Below the pieces are notes generated by a model. The model did not search any database. It saw nothing but the letters and a program-made list of their open reading frames with translations, and was not told where the DNA came from. A stretch of 64,000 bases of DNA from Thiobacillus thioparus DSM 505 (lineage in GTDB: Bacteria; Pseudomonadota; Gammaproteobacteria; Burkholderiales; Thiobacillaceae), in NCBI RefSeq assembly GCF_000373385.1, contig NZ_KB891329.1:1-64000 (forward strand). The letters run 5' to 3'. A program made the translations under genes and the position numbers. Shown here in pieces: positions 8,425 through 17,010 of this stretch. Position 1 is the first letter of the stretch. Each line of letters begins with the position of its first letter.

Positions 8425-9210
8425 ATGAGAACGATCTTGCATATGGGGCTTTTGTTGTGGGCCGCTTTCCCCTTGCCGGCTACGGCGATGGATTACCAGT
8501 TGGGGAACGGTGACATTGTTCACATCACAGTGTATGACCATCCGGAATTGCTGACGGATACGCGCGTGGATGAGCAAGGCAGGATCAGCTTTCCGTTGAT
8601 AGGGGGCGTATCGGTAGCGGGGAAAACCGCCGCGGCCGCGCAGAATCTCATTGCTGATGCCTTGGAAAAAGGCGATTTCATCAAAAAACCGCAAGTTAAT
8701 CTAATCGTCACGGAATACCGGAGCAAGCAGGTCTCGGTGCTGGGGCAGGTCAACAAGCCTGGAAAATATCCTCTCGATAGCGCGAGCACGGTATCCGATC
8801 TGCTCGCGCTGGCCGGCGGCGCAACGTTAGATAGCGCCGACGAGATCATCCTGATCCGTAATCAGGATGGCAAGTCGCAGCAATTCAAGATCGACACCAA
8901 GTCTTTGTTTCAGGACGGGCGAGTCGACCTGAACCATCAGGTCAAGGGCGGTGACGTTATTTTTGTTCCTCGCGCCGCTGTTTTTTACATCTACGGCGAG
9001 GTACAAAAACCGGGCGCTTATCGGCTCGCGGGAAATCTGAATGTGATGCAGGCCCTGTCGCTGGGTGGGGGAATCACGCCGCGCGGCACGCAGCGAGGCA
9101 TTCAGATTCGTAGACAGGGCGCGGATGGGCAACCAGTCAAGATTCAAGCCGCGTTGACCGACCCGGTGCGGGAGAACGATGTGGTGTATGTCAAAGAAAG
9201 CCTTTTTTAA
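8425..9210 (+). CDS. epsE: EpsE-type polysaccharide export protein (Wza-like)
   Basis: Periplasmic/outer-membrane polysaccharide export protein of the Wza/BexD superfamily. From the chosen ATG it has 261 residues: signal peptide (MRTILHMGLLLWAAFPLPAT), a polysaccharide-export domain opening YQLGNGDIVHITVYDHPEL, then two SLBB repeats, one around QVSVLGQVNKPGKYPL and one around FYIYGEVQKPGAYRL. The start at 8425 follows AAAGG and gives a proper signal peptide; an in-frame ATG at 8347 overlapping the previous stop would add 26 residues. No lipobox cysteine is seen, unlike E. coli Wza. It should form the exit channel together with the chain-length protein encoded next. Confidence 0.9.
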   Translation: MRTILHMGLLLWAAFPLPATAMDYQLGNGDIVHITVYDHPELLTDTRVDEQGRISFPLIGGVSVAGKTAAAAQNLIADALEKGDFIKKPQVNLIVTEYRSKQVSVLGQVNKPGKYPLDSASTVSDLLALAGGATLDSADEIILIRNQDGKSQQFKIDTKSLFQDGRVDLNHQVKGGDVIFVPRAAVFYIYGEVQKPGAYRLAGNLNVMQALSLGGGITPRGTQRGIQIRRQGADGQPVKIQAALTDPVRENDVVYVKESLF

Positions 9211-9232
9211 TCGTGATTTCAACGGGAGGCCA

Positions 9233-10624
9233 ATGGATATCCTGCAATTTCTGTTGATACTCAAAGCGCACAAGAAGCTGATGCTCGTGACGTTGACGCT
9301 CAGCGTTGCGCTGGTCGGCGTCGTCAGCCTGGTGTTCCCCAAGACATACAGCGCGACGGCTTCGCTGGTGGTAAACGTGAATGGCGCCGACCCGGTCACC
9401 GGGCAAGTGATGCAAAGCCAACTCGTCTCCCGTTATCTGACTACGCAGGCAGACGTCATCGGCAGCCACAACGTGGCATTGAAAGTAGTCGACAATCTGA
9501 AACTCATACAGGACGCAACGTACCGTGAAGCATTCCAGCGCAAGGCCGGTACCGTAGCATCCTTTCGCGACTGGTTGGCCGATCAGCTGCTGCGGAATCT
9601 GGATGTCAAACCATCAAATGAGAGCAACGTTTTCTACGTTACTTTCAAGGCCGACGATCCGCAACGCGCTGCGCAGTTGGCGAATTCCTTTGTACAAGCC
9701 TATATCCAGACCAATCTGGAGCTCAAGACGCAACCCGCGAGTCAGACGGCAGCTTGGTATAACACCCAATTGGGCGCGCTACGCAGCAATCTGGAAAAGA
9801 GTCAGGCCAAGTTGTCCCGTTATCGGCAAAACAACGAGATCGTCTCGTTAGACGAGAAGCTCGATGTCGAATCCACGCGCCTTGCCGAGCTTTCCAGCCA
9901 GCTGGTTGCCGCGCAGGGGCAAACCTACAACAGCCTATCGATCCAGAATCATGCCGGCAATGCGTCCGCTGGCGTCGTTAACAACCCGGTGATCCAGGAG
10001 CTCAAGGAAGAACTGGCAAAAAGCGAGACCAAACTCAGCCAACAGTCCGAACGCGTTGGCAAGAATCATCCGGATTACCAACTTGCCAAGGCAGAAGTTG
10101 ACAGCTTGCGCAACAAGCTCGCAAGCGAGGTCCATACCGTACGGCAGAGCATCGATAACGATCTGAGCGTGTCGCGCCAACGCGAAAGTGCATTGCATGC
10201 GGCGCTGACTGCGCAAAAAGCGAAGGTATTGGAACTCAATGCAGAGCGCGACGTCGGGACGGTTCTGGCCGGAGAAGTCGAGAGTGCGCAGCGTATCTAC
10301 GATCAGGCGCTCGAACGCTTCAACCAGACACGGATGGAAAGCCACTCGGATCAAACCGCCGTATCCGTATTGAGTGCTGCCGTCGTTCCGTTGTCGCCAT
10401 CAACGCCGAATCTGCCTCTGAATACGGCGTTGTCGGTGATCCTTGGCACGCTGCTCGGCATCGGTCTTGCCCTGATCAAGGAAATGTCGAATCCGCGCGT
10501 GCGCTCTGGACGCGACGCGTTAACGGTATTAGGCGTGCCGGTGTTAGGCGTTATGGCCGCTGACAATAAAGCGTTGCCGCCGTTGCGGCGCAGATTCGGC
10601 TTGCCCGCGCCCCGGCCTGTGTGA
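9233..10624 (+). CDS. epsF: EpsF-type chain-length determinant protein (Wzz family)
   Basis: Inner-membrane polysaccharide co-polymerase that sets chain length. The 463-residue protein has a Wzz domain at the N-terminus (MDILQFLLILKAHKKLMLVT, first membrane helix about 15-38), a long periplasmic coiled-coil region (about residues 165-385) and a second membrane helix near 408-430 ending in ALIKEMSNPRVR. The cytoplasmic tail carries no kinase; that part is encoded by the next gene. GGGAGG precedes the ATG at 9233, which overlaps nothing; the upstream frame from 9179 is inside epsE. Its end overlaps a possible GTG of the next frame. Confidence 0.9.
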   Translation: MDILQFLLILKAHKKLMLVTLTLSVALVGVVSLVFPKTYSATASLVVNVNGADPVTGQVMQSQLVSRYLTTQADVIGSHNVALKVVDNLKLIQDATYREAFQRKAGTVASFRDWLADQLLRNLDVKPSNESNVFYVTFKADDPQRAAQLANSFVQAYIQTNLELKTQPASQTAAWYNTQLGALRSNLEKSQAKLSRYRQNNEIVSLDEKLDVESTRLAELSSQLVAAQGQTYNSLSIQNHAGNASAGVVNNPVIQELKEELAKSETKLSQQSERVGKNHPDYQLAKAEVDSLRNKLASEVHTVRQSIDNDLSVSRQRESALHAALTAQKAKVLELNAERDVGTVLAGEVESAQRIYDQALERFNQTRMESHSDQTAVSVLSAAVVPLSPSTPNLPLNTALSVILGTLLGIGLALIKEMSNPRVRSGRDALTVLGVPVLGVMAADNKALPPLRRRFGLPAPRPV

Positions 10625-10650
10625 CTTTGGGTAGCAACAAGGAGTCCGGT

Positions 10651-11535
10651 ATGTCCTATTCCCCGAAAGTTGCGAAACTCATGAGCGATTTATCGCCTGT
10701 GAATGAAGAACCCAAGAAGGTGGGCCGCTTGTTGCAAGAGGCCGGAAAGCTGACTGTCGCGGATGCAGGCCGCGTGTTGCACGCGCAAAAAACGGAGAAT
10801 CTGCGGTTCGGTGAAATCGCTCTCAAGCTCGGGTTGATTAACGAAATCGACCTTCAACAGGCGCTTTCGCAACAGTTTTCCATTCCCGGCTTCGCGCCTG
10901 ACGACGCACATTTCAGTGCCGACTTGGTTGCCGCTTATCAGCCTGTAGGTAGGCAGATAGAGCAATTGCGTGCTTTGCGCGGTCAGCTGATGCTACGTTG
11001 GTTTTCGAACGGGCATAAGGCTTTGGTTATTGCGGGAATCGATGCCGGCGATGGGGCGAGCTATCTGGCCGCCAATCTGGCTGTCGTGTTTTCCCAACTC
11101 GGCGTACGGACTTTGTTGATCGACGCGGATCTGCGCAGGCCGCGTCAGCATGTCCTGTTTAATCTCGGTGATCGCCCTGGGCTATCCGATTTTCTGGCGG
11201 GGCGCAACGACTCCGCCGTAACGGCTCGCATTCCCGCTTTCCCTCAGCTTACCGTACTGACCGCGGGCGCTGTGCCGCGGAACTCGGCGGAGTTGCTGGC
11301 GCGTCCCGCTACTGCTCAGCAATTGGAGGGTTTGTCGAAAAATTACGACGTAGTGTTGATCGATACGGCCGCGGCAGCCGACGGCGCCGATGGCGTGATG
11401 CTTGCGGCGCGTACTGGCGGGGCGTTGCTGGTGCTGCGCCAAGACCATACCCGGCTGGCTGCCGCAGCAGCATTCCGGGCCGACTTAGAGAGTAGCGGCA
11501 CGGTGTTGATAGGTACCGTGCTGAATCAGCACTAG
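10651..11535 (+). CDS. epsG: EpsG-type tyrosine-kinase-like ATPase with degenerate P-loop
   Basis: Cytoplasmic BY-kinase-like partner of EpsF, 294 residues. Residues about 20-75 form a GspE/MshEN-type N-terminal domain (GRLLQEAGKL...FGEIALKLGLI); residues about 105-294 are a CpsD/MinD-type ATPase. Walker A' (TLLIDADLRRPRQH) and Walker B (YDVVLIDTAA) are intact, but Walker A reads DAGDGASYLAANLA: the P-loop lysine is missing. There is no tyrosine cluster at the C-terminus. Family members often have Arg at this position, so reduced or altered ATP use is plausible. AAGGAG lies before the ATG at 10651. Confidence 0.85.
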   Translation: MSYSPKVAKLMSDLSPVNEEPKKVGRLLQEAGKLTVADAGRVLHAQKTENLRFGEIALKLGLINEIDLQQALSQQFSIPGFAPDDAHFSADLVAAYQPVGRQIEQLRALRGQLMLRWFSNGHKALVIAGIDAGDGASYLAANLAVVFSQLGVRTLLIDADLRRPRQHVLFNLGDRPGLSDFLAGRNDSAVTARIPAFPQLTVLTAGAVPRNSAELLARPATAQQLEGLSKNYDVVLIDTAAAADGADGVMLAARTGGALLVLRQDHTRLAAAAAFRADLESSGTVLIGTVLNQH

Positions 11536-11542
11536 CGGCCTC

Positions 11543-12832
11543 ATGCGATTCTTCCCACACTTTCCCAGCCTCTCGTTGCCTGATACCGACAGGGTGAATT
11601 CGACCAAACTGGTGTCGATGATTCTGATCGCCAGCGTGATTTACCAGGCGGTGCTCGCGCTGATCCACACCCATGTTCATCACACCTCTGCACAGGTTGT
11701 CGCACTTGCGGAATTTTTGATCTATCTCGCTTGTGTCCTTGTCTTGGCTAGACGCATCAGGCTTGAATTTGTCGCGATCGTGGCGCTGGTTTTTGCCTAT
11801 CTCGTCCTCTTGTCCATTTTACGGAATGCACTGGAGCTCAAAGGGTTCAGGGATATCGTCATTCCGCTACTCTTTTTCTGGCTTGGCCGCCATGTGGCCG
11901 ACATCCGGTATACAGACCGGATATTGAAAATTCTGGTCATCACCGTGGTGCTAGTGGGGCTCTTCGAATTATTTTTCCTGCCTCAATATACCCGTTTGCT
12001 GAATATCTTTTCCTATTACGTCAGTACCGGCACGGTCACCATCGACACCAATTTCATCAGCGATAGCGCGCTCAACCTGAACGGCTTGCGGCCGGAAGGC
12101 ATAGGCCGCACGATTTTCCCTTCTCTACTAGGCTCCCATCGTATTTCTTCAGTGTTCTTAGAGCCGGTGTCCTTGGGCAACTTTGCAGTCATTGTGGCCG
12201 CGTGGGGCCTGTCCAAATCGACAGCTGACTACAAAAACATGTTGTTTTTTCTATTGTCCGCAATCAGCCTGGTCGCACTCAGCGATTCCCGCTACGGGCT
12301 GATCGTGGTGACGTTATTGATCGCCATGCGCATCTTCGCGAAAGGACGTTCCAATCGGGTCGTCATTGTCTTGCCGCTCATTTCGATCGCAGCGCTGCTG
12401 CTGATCGGATTGTTTTATAAGGGGGGACTTGCAGACAACGTTATGGGCCGTCTTTTCTGGACAGGCGATACCTTGTTGACCTTCGATGTTGCAAAGCTAT
12501 TAGGCGTACAAGGGTTCGATATTCCTTATGGCGACATGGGCTACGCCTATCTCCTGTCTCGGTGGGGCGTGCTGCTGTGTCTGACGCTGTGGGGCGCCTT
12601 ATGGATGATCAAGATGACAGGTGCGTGCGGAGAACGTTTCCGGGCCTACGCAGCCTTGTATATCTCTCTGATTCTCACGGTAAGCGGAACTTCCTTTTTC
12701 GCTCTGAAAACGGCCGGGCTGTTGTGGTTCCTGGTCGGCAGCTGTGCGGACGGATGCGCGAAGAAAGTGCCGCGTGTCTACCGAGCCGATACGCGGAAAA
12801 CCGCTGAAAGCGGGCTGAACTATGCCAGTTAA
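11543..12832 (+). CDS. Wzy-like exopolysaccharide polymerase
   Basis: Multi-pass inner-membrane protein of 429 residues with about eleven hydrophobic segments and a large loop between about residues 150 and 215, the topology of Wzy polymerases and O-antigen ligases. Such proteins join lipid-linked repeat units on the periplasmic side. Sequence identity between Wzy proteins is low, so assignment rests on topology, on the RPEGIGRTI/SSVFLEPVSLGNFA loop, and on position between the co-polymerase genes and the glycosyltransferases. Starts 7 bp after epsG; its last 11 bp overlap the next gene. Confidence 0.78.
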   Translation: MRFFPHFPSLSLPDTDRVNSTKLVSMILIASVIYQAVLALIHTHVHHTSAQVVALAEFLIYLACVLVLARRIRLEFVAIVALVFAYLVLLSILRNALELKGFRDIVIPLLFFWLGRHVADIRYTDRILKILVITVVLVGLFELFFLPQYTRLLNIFSYYVSTGTVTIDTNFISDSALNLNGLRPEGIGRTIFPSLLGSHRISSVFLEPVSLGNFAVIVAAWGLSKSTADYKNMLFFLLSAISLVALSDSRYGLIVVTLLIAMRIFAKGRSNRVVIVLPLISIAALLLIGLFYKGGLADNVMGRLFWTGDTLLTFDVAKLLGVQGFDIPYGDMGYAYLLSRWGVLLCLTLWGALWMIKMTGACGERFRAYAALYISLILTVSGTSFFALKTAGLLWFLVGSCADGCAKKVPRVYRADTRKTAESGLNYAS

Positions 12833-13970
12833 AGTCGTGCACGTGGTGCGCCAATATCATCCGTCGGTGGGCGGGATGGAGGATGTGGTGCAGAACATTG
12901 CGCAACACCAAATGAAACGGCATGGCCAGTTGCCGGTCATCGTGACGCTAGATCGCTTGTTTCGCAACGCCGCCCAGCCGCTCGCCGGCGAAGAAGTGAT
13001 AAACGGGATTCAAGTGGTCCGTTTGCCCTATCGGGGTTCCAGCCGATATCCCTTATGTCCTGGCGTTCTCGATCACGTGTGCGATGCGGATGTGATCCAT
13101 GTACACGGCATCGATTTCTTTTTCGATTTCCTGGCGGCAACGCGGCCGATCCATCGGCGCCCCATGGTGGTCTCCACGCATGGCGGATTCTTTCACACCC
13201 GTTTTGCCTCCACGCTCAAAAAAGTTTATTTCAATACGGCTACCCGGTTGTCGTCTACTGCATACGACCGGGTTGTCGCGACCAGCGAAAACGATGGGAG
13301 GATTTTCAATGCCATTGTCCAATCGCCCAAAAAAATCGTAATCGAAAATGGAGTCAATATTGAGAAATATGCGGATCGATCAGCGCGCGAGCTGACACCG
13401 ACGCTGATCTATTTCGGCCGCTGGTCGGAAAATAAAGGACTGCTGGAAACCATCGAGTTCTTCCGCCGGCTGGTATCCCGGCAACCTGCATGGAAGCTGA
13501 TTATCGCGGGACGCGAATACGACCATACCCGAGCTGTGCTTGCAGATCGGATACGTCAACATCGGCTTGGCGATTCCGTTCAATTGGCCGCCAATCCTTC
13601 CGATCAGGAATTGGCATTCCTGATCGGGCAATCCAGTTATTTCATTTGTCTGTCGCATCACGAAGGTTTCGGCATCGCGCCGATTGAAGCGATGAGCGCC
13701 GGATTGACGCCCGTGTTAAGCGATATTCCCCCATTCCGGAACCTGATCGAACAAGCGAGCCAAGGGGTGCTGCTCGACAAGCGCCAGATTGAGTATGGCG
13801 TTACTGCCCTGCTGGCGCTTCACGAGCAGGGAGAACACGACTATCTGCGCAGACGGGCATTCGCCCAGTCTTTTGTCCAGCGTTACAGCTGGAAATACAT
13901 CGTCGACCAATACATTGATATCTACCTATCCCTGGTTGACCCAAACCTGAGGAAAGCCGTATGCCCATGA
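12822..13970 (+). CDS. Glycosyltransferase family 4 protein
   Basis: Retaining GT-B glycosyltransferase of 382 residues that adds a sugar to the growing lipid-linked repeat unit. The N-terminal domain has the acceptor-side glycine loop HPSVGGMEDVV (residues 13-23); the C-terminal domain has IYFGRWSENKG and the nucleotide-sugar E-x7-E motif HHEGFGIAPIEA. Donor and acceptor cannot be read from sequence. The gene overlaps the polymerase gene by 11 bp and the next gene by 10 bp, so translation is probably coupled. Confidence 0.9.
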   Translation: MPVKVVHVVRQYHPSVGGMEDVVQNIAQHQMKRHGQLPVIVTLDRLFRNAAQPLAGEEVINGIQVVRLPYRGSSRYPLCPGVLDHVCDADVIHVHGIDFFFDFLAATRPIHRRPMVVSTHGGFFHTRFASTLKKVYFNTATRLSSTAYDRVVATSENDGRIFNAIVQSPKKIVIENGVNIEKYADRSARELTPTLIYFGRWSENKGLLETIEFFRRLVSRQPAWKLIIAGREYDHTRAVLADRIRQHRLGDSVQLAANPSDQELAFLIGQSSYFICLSHHEGFGIAPIEAMSAGLTPVLSDIPPFRNLIEQASQGVLLDKRQIEYGVTALLALHEQGEHDYLRRRAFAQSFVQRYSWKYIVDQYIDIYLSLVDPNLRKAVCP

Positions 13971-14995
13971 AGACCGCATGCACGATCAAGCGAACCGTAT
14001 GTTTGTTGGGCGCGCTTGCCACCATCGGGTGGGCCGCGCCGGGCGCGGCGGCAAGTTGCGATTCGAATAGGGTACTCAAGGGCGTGAATTTGGCGGGCCC
14101 GGAGTTCAATGGCGCCAAGCTGCCGGGCACGCTTTATAAGGACTATATCTATCCCAACCAGGCGGAGTTTGCGTACTTCTCCTCCATCGGGATGAATGCG
14201 ATTCGCTTGCCGTTCCGCTGGGAGAGGATTCAGCCAGCTCTCTTCGGCGAGCTCGACGCCGCTGAACTGAAAAATATCGCCGCTGCCGTGGCGTTGGCCA
14301 AGGCACAGGGCATGTGCATCATTCTCGACGTACATAACTACGGTGCCTATCGCGGCAATGCCATAGGCACGAAAGACGTGCCTGTCGAGGCATTCATCGA
14401 TCTGTGGACGCGACTGGCGGCTCAATTCACCGACGCTGCCACCGTCGCGTTCGGCCTGATGAACGAGCCTGCCAAGCTGCCCATCGAACAATGGGCCAAT
14501 ACGGCGCAACGCACGATTGTCGCAATTCGAAAAACGGGTGCGAAAAACCTCCTGCTGGCTTCAGGCGGGCGCTGGAGCGGCGTACACGAGTGGGAAAAGA
14601 CAATCGGAATAACCTCGAATGCGGCGGCTTTTGCGAATTTCAAGGATCCACTGAGTCGTACCTTGCTTGAAGTCCATCAATACGCCAGCGCCGGCTACGC
14701 CGGCACTGGAAAGACGTGCGTGTCGGCCGAAAAATTGCCGCCCATGTTCGACAACATCACGCAATGGGCAAAGGCCAACAAACAGAAGCTTTTTCTGGGT
14801 GAGTTCGGCGCGTCTTCCAGCCCGGAGTGCCTGGCCGCGCTGGATACGATCCTCGGACATATGCAAGACACGAGCGTTTGGCGTGGGTGGACCTACTGGG
14901 CGGCGGGCAGCTGGTGGGGTCCATATCCTTTCAGCATCGAACCGCGAGACGGACAGGATGCGCCGCAAACCGCCATATTGAAAAAATACTTATGA
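13961..14995 (+). CDS. Exported glycoside hydrolase family 5 (cellulase-like)
   Basis: Secreted hydrolase of 344 residues. Residues 1-32 form a signal peptide ending GAAAS. The rest is a GH5 TIM barrel with ERI after the RLPFRW motif, the acid/base glutamate in GLMNEPA (E169) and the nucleophile in FLGEFGA (E281); VHNYG supplies the conserved His/Asn. Target is a beta-1,4-linked glucan or related beta-glycan. Inside an EPS operon it probably trims the polymer or removes stalled chains in the periplasm, and implies beta-glucose or mannose links in the EPS. AGGAAA precedes the ATG. Confidence 0.9.
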   Translation: MPMKTACTIKRTVCLLGALATIGWAAPGAAASCDSNRVLKGVNLAGPEFNGAKLPGTLYKDYIYPNQAEFAYFSSIGMNAIRLPFRWERIQPALFGELDAAELKNIAAAVALAKAQGMCIILDVHNYGAYRGNAIGTKDVPVEAFIDLWTRLAAQFTDAATVAFGLMNEPAKLPIEQWANTAQRTIVAIRKTGAKNLLLASGGRWSGVHEWEKTIGITSNAAAFANFKDPLSRTLLEVHQYASAGYAGTGKTCVSAEKLPPMFDNITQWAKANKQKLFLGEFGASSSPECLAALDTILGHMQDTSVWRGWTYWAAGSWWGPYPFSIEPRDGQDAPQTAILKKYL

Positions 14996-15121
14996 AGCCG
15001 CGTGCCATGAAAATCCCACATCTCTCTTCGCCCCACTGGGCCGGCCCGACCGGCACACCGGATCGACGCGCCATCGAAGCAGGTTCGAATGGGTTGACAC
15101 CGTCTTCCAAAGGGTGCCGCC

Positions 15122-16885
15122 ATGCTCGTTGAAGATACCCATGCCTGGCAACCGCTGAGGGCCGTGCTCGAGGCCTTGGAGGCGGAGGCCTCAGGGGCGC
15201 TCAAGTATGTTCCCAACCAGGGAAATGCCGGGGATGCATTGATTGCCGCTGGAACCTGGCAATTTTTCGAAGACTGCCAGATCGCGCCCCGGTTCGCGTC
15301 CACGCGCGACATCGTGGCCGGCGACACGGCAATCTACAGCGGGGGCGGCAATCTGGTTCCCGAATACGATAATTGCCGCGATTTTCTGCTGCACTGTCTG
15401 CAGGTTGGCGTAGCGCGTGCGCTCGTGTTGCCGCACTCCATTCGCGGTCATCAGGATCTGCTCCGGCGCCTGGATGCGCGTTTCACACTGGTATGCCGCG
15501 ACCTCGAATCCCTGGAGCGCGTGAAAGCCGCGGGAACACGGGCTGAGGTGATGTTCGCGCCCGACATGGCCCTCTATATCGATCCGCAACGACTCTTCGC
15601 GCAATGCAGCCGCTATGGCGGTCTACGCCTCTGGGCCCGGTTTGCGCGCCACGGTCAGCTGCACACTTATTTCGGATGGCGGATGGCGCTGCGGCGCCTA
15701 CGTCCTGCGCTGGGGGGGGCCCTGTGCGTGATACGGGCCGATGCGGAAGCCACGTTCGCCGAACCCGGCGATCCGCGTCGAGATGTCCCTAGTTTTTACG
15801 GTTCACAGTACCGTTTCCGCGAGGAATCGGATCTGGTGAGCCGCGACCTGCTGGCGTTTGTGAAACCTGCTTATTTCGTATGGACCAATCGTTTGCACAT
15901 CGGGCTGGCCGCCGCGCTGATGGGCTGCAACGTACGTTATCTGGATAACGTCTACGGGAAGATCCGTGCGCTTTACGACGCATGGCTCAGTCATCTACCG
16001 TCGGTGCGCTTCGAAGGCGAAAAGCAACGCACGCCGAAGTTCTCGCTGGTCATGGGCACTCTGGGCCGTACGGAAGAAGTCAGTCGCTTTCTGGCGTCGC
16101 TGAAGAGACAAGACTATCCCGCCGTCGAACTTGTCATCGTCGATCAGAATCCCGACGACAGACTGTTACCCTTGATCGAGGCGTATCGCCCGTATTTTCC
16201 TATCGAACGCGTTGTCTCACCCAAGGGGCTGTCGCGCGCACGGAATGCGGGACTGCGGCGCATTACCGGTGATCTTGTGGCTTTTCCCGACGACGACTGC
16301 TGGTATCCCGACGGATTACTGTCCTATGTCGCGTCCCGCTTTGAGTTGGACGCGGGCCTCGACGGCCTGACAGGGCACTTCGTTGACGAGAACGGCCGTG
16401 CCGAGGGGCGCTGGCTTGGACGTTCGCAAATTCTCAACCGCTATACCGTGTGGCGCGGTGCCATTTCGTTCAGCATTTTTCTTCGTCGCGGGCTGGTCGA
16501 GAGCATCGGGCCTTTCGATGAGACGCTGGGCGTGGGTGCCGGCACAGCCTGGGGCGCGGGCGAGGAAACGGATTATCTTTTGCGCGGCCTGCAGGCGGGC
16601 GGCCGGATCATCTTCGATCGCGAACTGGTTCTGCGACATCCGGTGAAAATCAGCACGTTCGACGAAGCCGCGCGTGAACGGCAAGGCCGCTACGAAAGCG
16701 GATTTGGGCGTGTGATTCGTCGCTCCGGATTTCCATCCTGGTATTTCCCTTGGGTCTGCGTGCGCACCTTGATCGGTTCGCTCGTTGCCTTGTTCGCGGG
16801 ACGGCCGGCTCAGGCGCGTTTCAAGTGGCATAGCGTGCAATCCCGCATTCGGGGATGGCTTGCCGGGGCGGATCCGATCGCATGA
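15122..16885 (+). CDS. Fusion of polysaccharide pyruvyl transferase and GT2 glycosyltransferase
   Basis: A 587-residue two-domain enzyme. Residues about 25-290 match the polysaccharide pyruvyl transferase family (YVPNQGNAGDALIAAGTWQF at the start, IYSGGGNLVPEY, LPHSI, and YFVWTNRLHIGLAAALMG with its conserved H-I-G-L). Residues about 307-587 are a GT2 GT-A domain (FSLVMGTLGRTEEVSRFL, VDQNPDD, GLSRARNAGLR, the metal-binding triad FPDDDC, and WGAGEETDYLL). It could make and ketalise one sugar of the repeat unit. GT and pyruvyl domains are usually separate genes. 126 bp separate it from the GH5 gene; an AGGGTG precedes the ATG. Confidence 0.85.
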   Translation: MLVEDTHAWQPLRAVLEALEAEASGALKYVPNQGNAGDALIAAGTWQFFEDCQIAPRFASTRDIVAGDTAIYSGGGNLVPEYDNCRDFLLHCLQVGVARALVLPHSIRGHQDLLRRLDARFTLVCRDLESLERVKAAGTRAEVMFAPDMALYIDPQRLFAQCSRYGGLRLWARFARHGQLHTYFGWRMALRRLRPALGGALCVIRADAEATFAEPGDPRRDVPSFYGSQYRFREESDLVSRDLLAFVKPAYFVWTNRLHIGLAAALMGCNVRYLDNVYGKIRALYDAWLSHLPSVRFEGEKQRTPKFSLVMGTLGRTEEVSRFLASLKRQDYPAVELVIVDQNPDDRLLPLIEAYRPYFPIERVVSPKGLSRARNAGLRRITGDLVAFPDDDCWYPDGLLSYVASRFELDAGLDGLTGHFVDENGRAEGRWLGRSQILNRYTVWRGAISFSIFLRRGLVESIGPFDETLGVGAGTAWGAGEETDYLLRGLQAGGRIIFDRELVLRHPVKISTFDEAARERQGRYESGFGRVIRRSGFPSWYFPWVCVRTLIGSLVALFAGRPAQARFKWHSVQSRIRGWLAGADPIA

Positions 16886-17010
16886 AGATTTTCGTCTACA
16901 CCGCATCTTGCTTTCGATCGATGGCTCCGCGCTTTCCCTCCGACCCGGCCGTCCGCGAAATCGCAGCGACCGCTCCTATCCAGCCTCGCGCCGCGAGGGT
17001 GCAACCATGA
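16882..17010 (+). CDS. 42-residue ORF coupled to both neighbours
   Basis: A short frame whose ATG overlaps the stop of the pyruvyl/glycosyl transferase gene (cATGA) and whose TGA overlaps the ATG of the flippase gene (ccATGA). It starts MKIFVYTASCF, which resembles the first beta strand of a glycosyltransferase, and then turns into a Pro/Arg/Ala-rich tail. It may be the stump of a lost glycosyltransferase gene, or a translated relay that carries ribosomes from one gene to the next. No domain is recognisable. Confidence 0.45.
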   Translation: MKIFVYTASCFRSMAPRFPSDPAVREIAATAPIQPRAARVQP

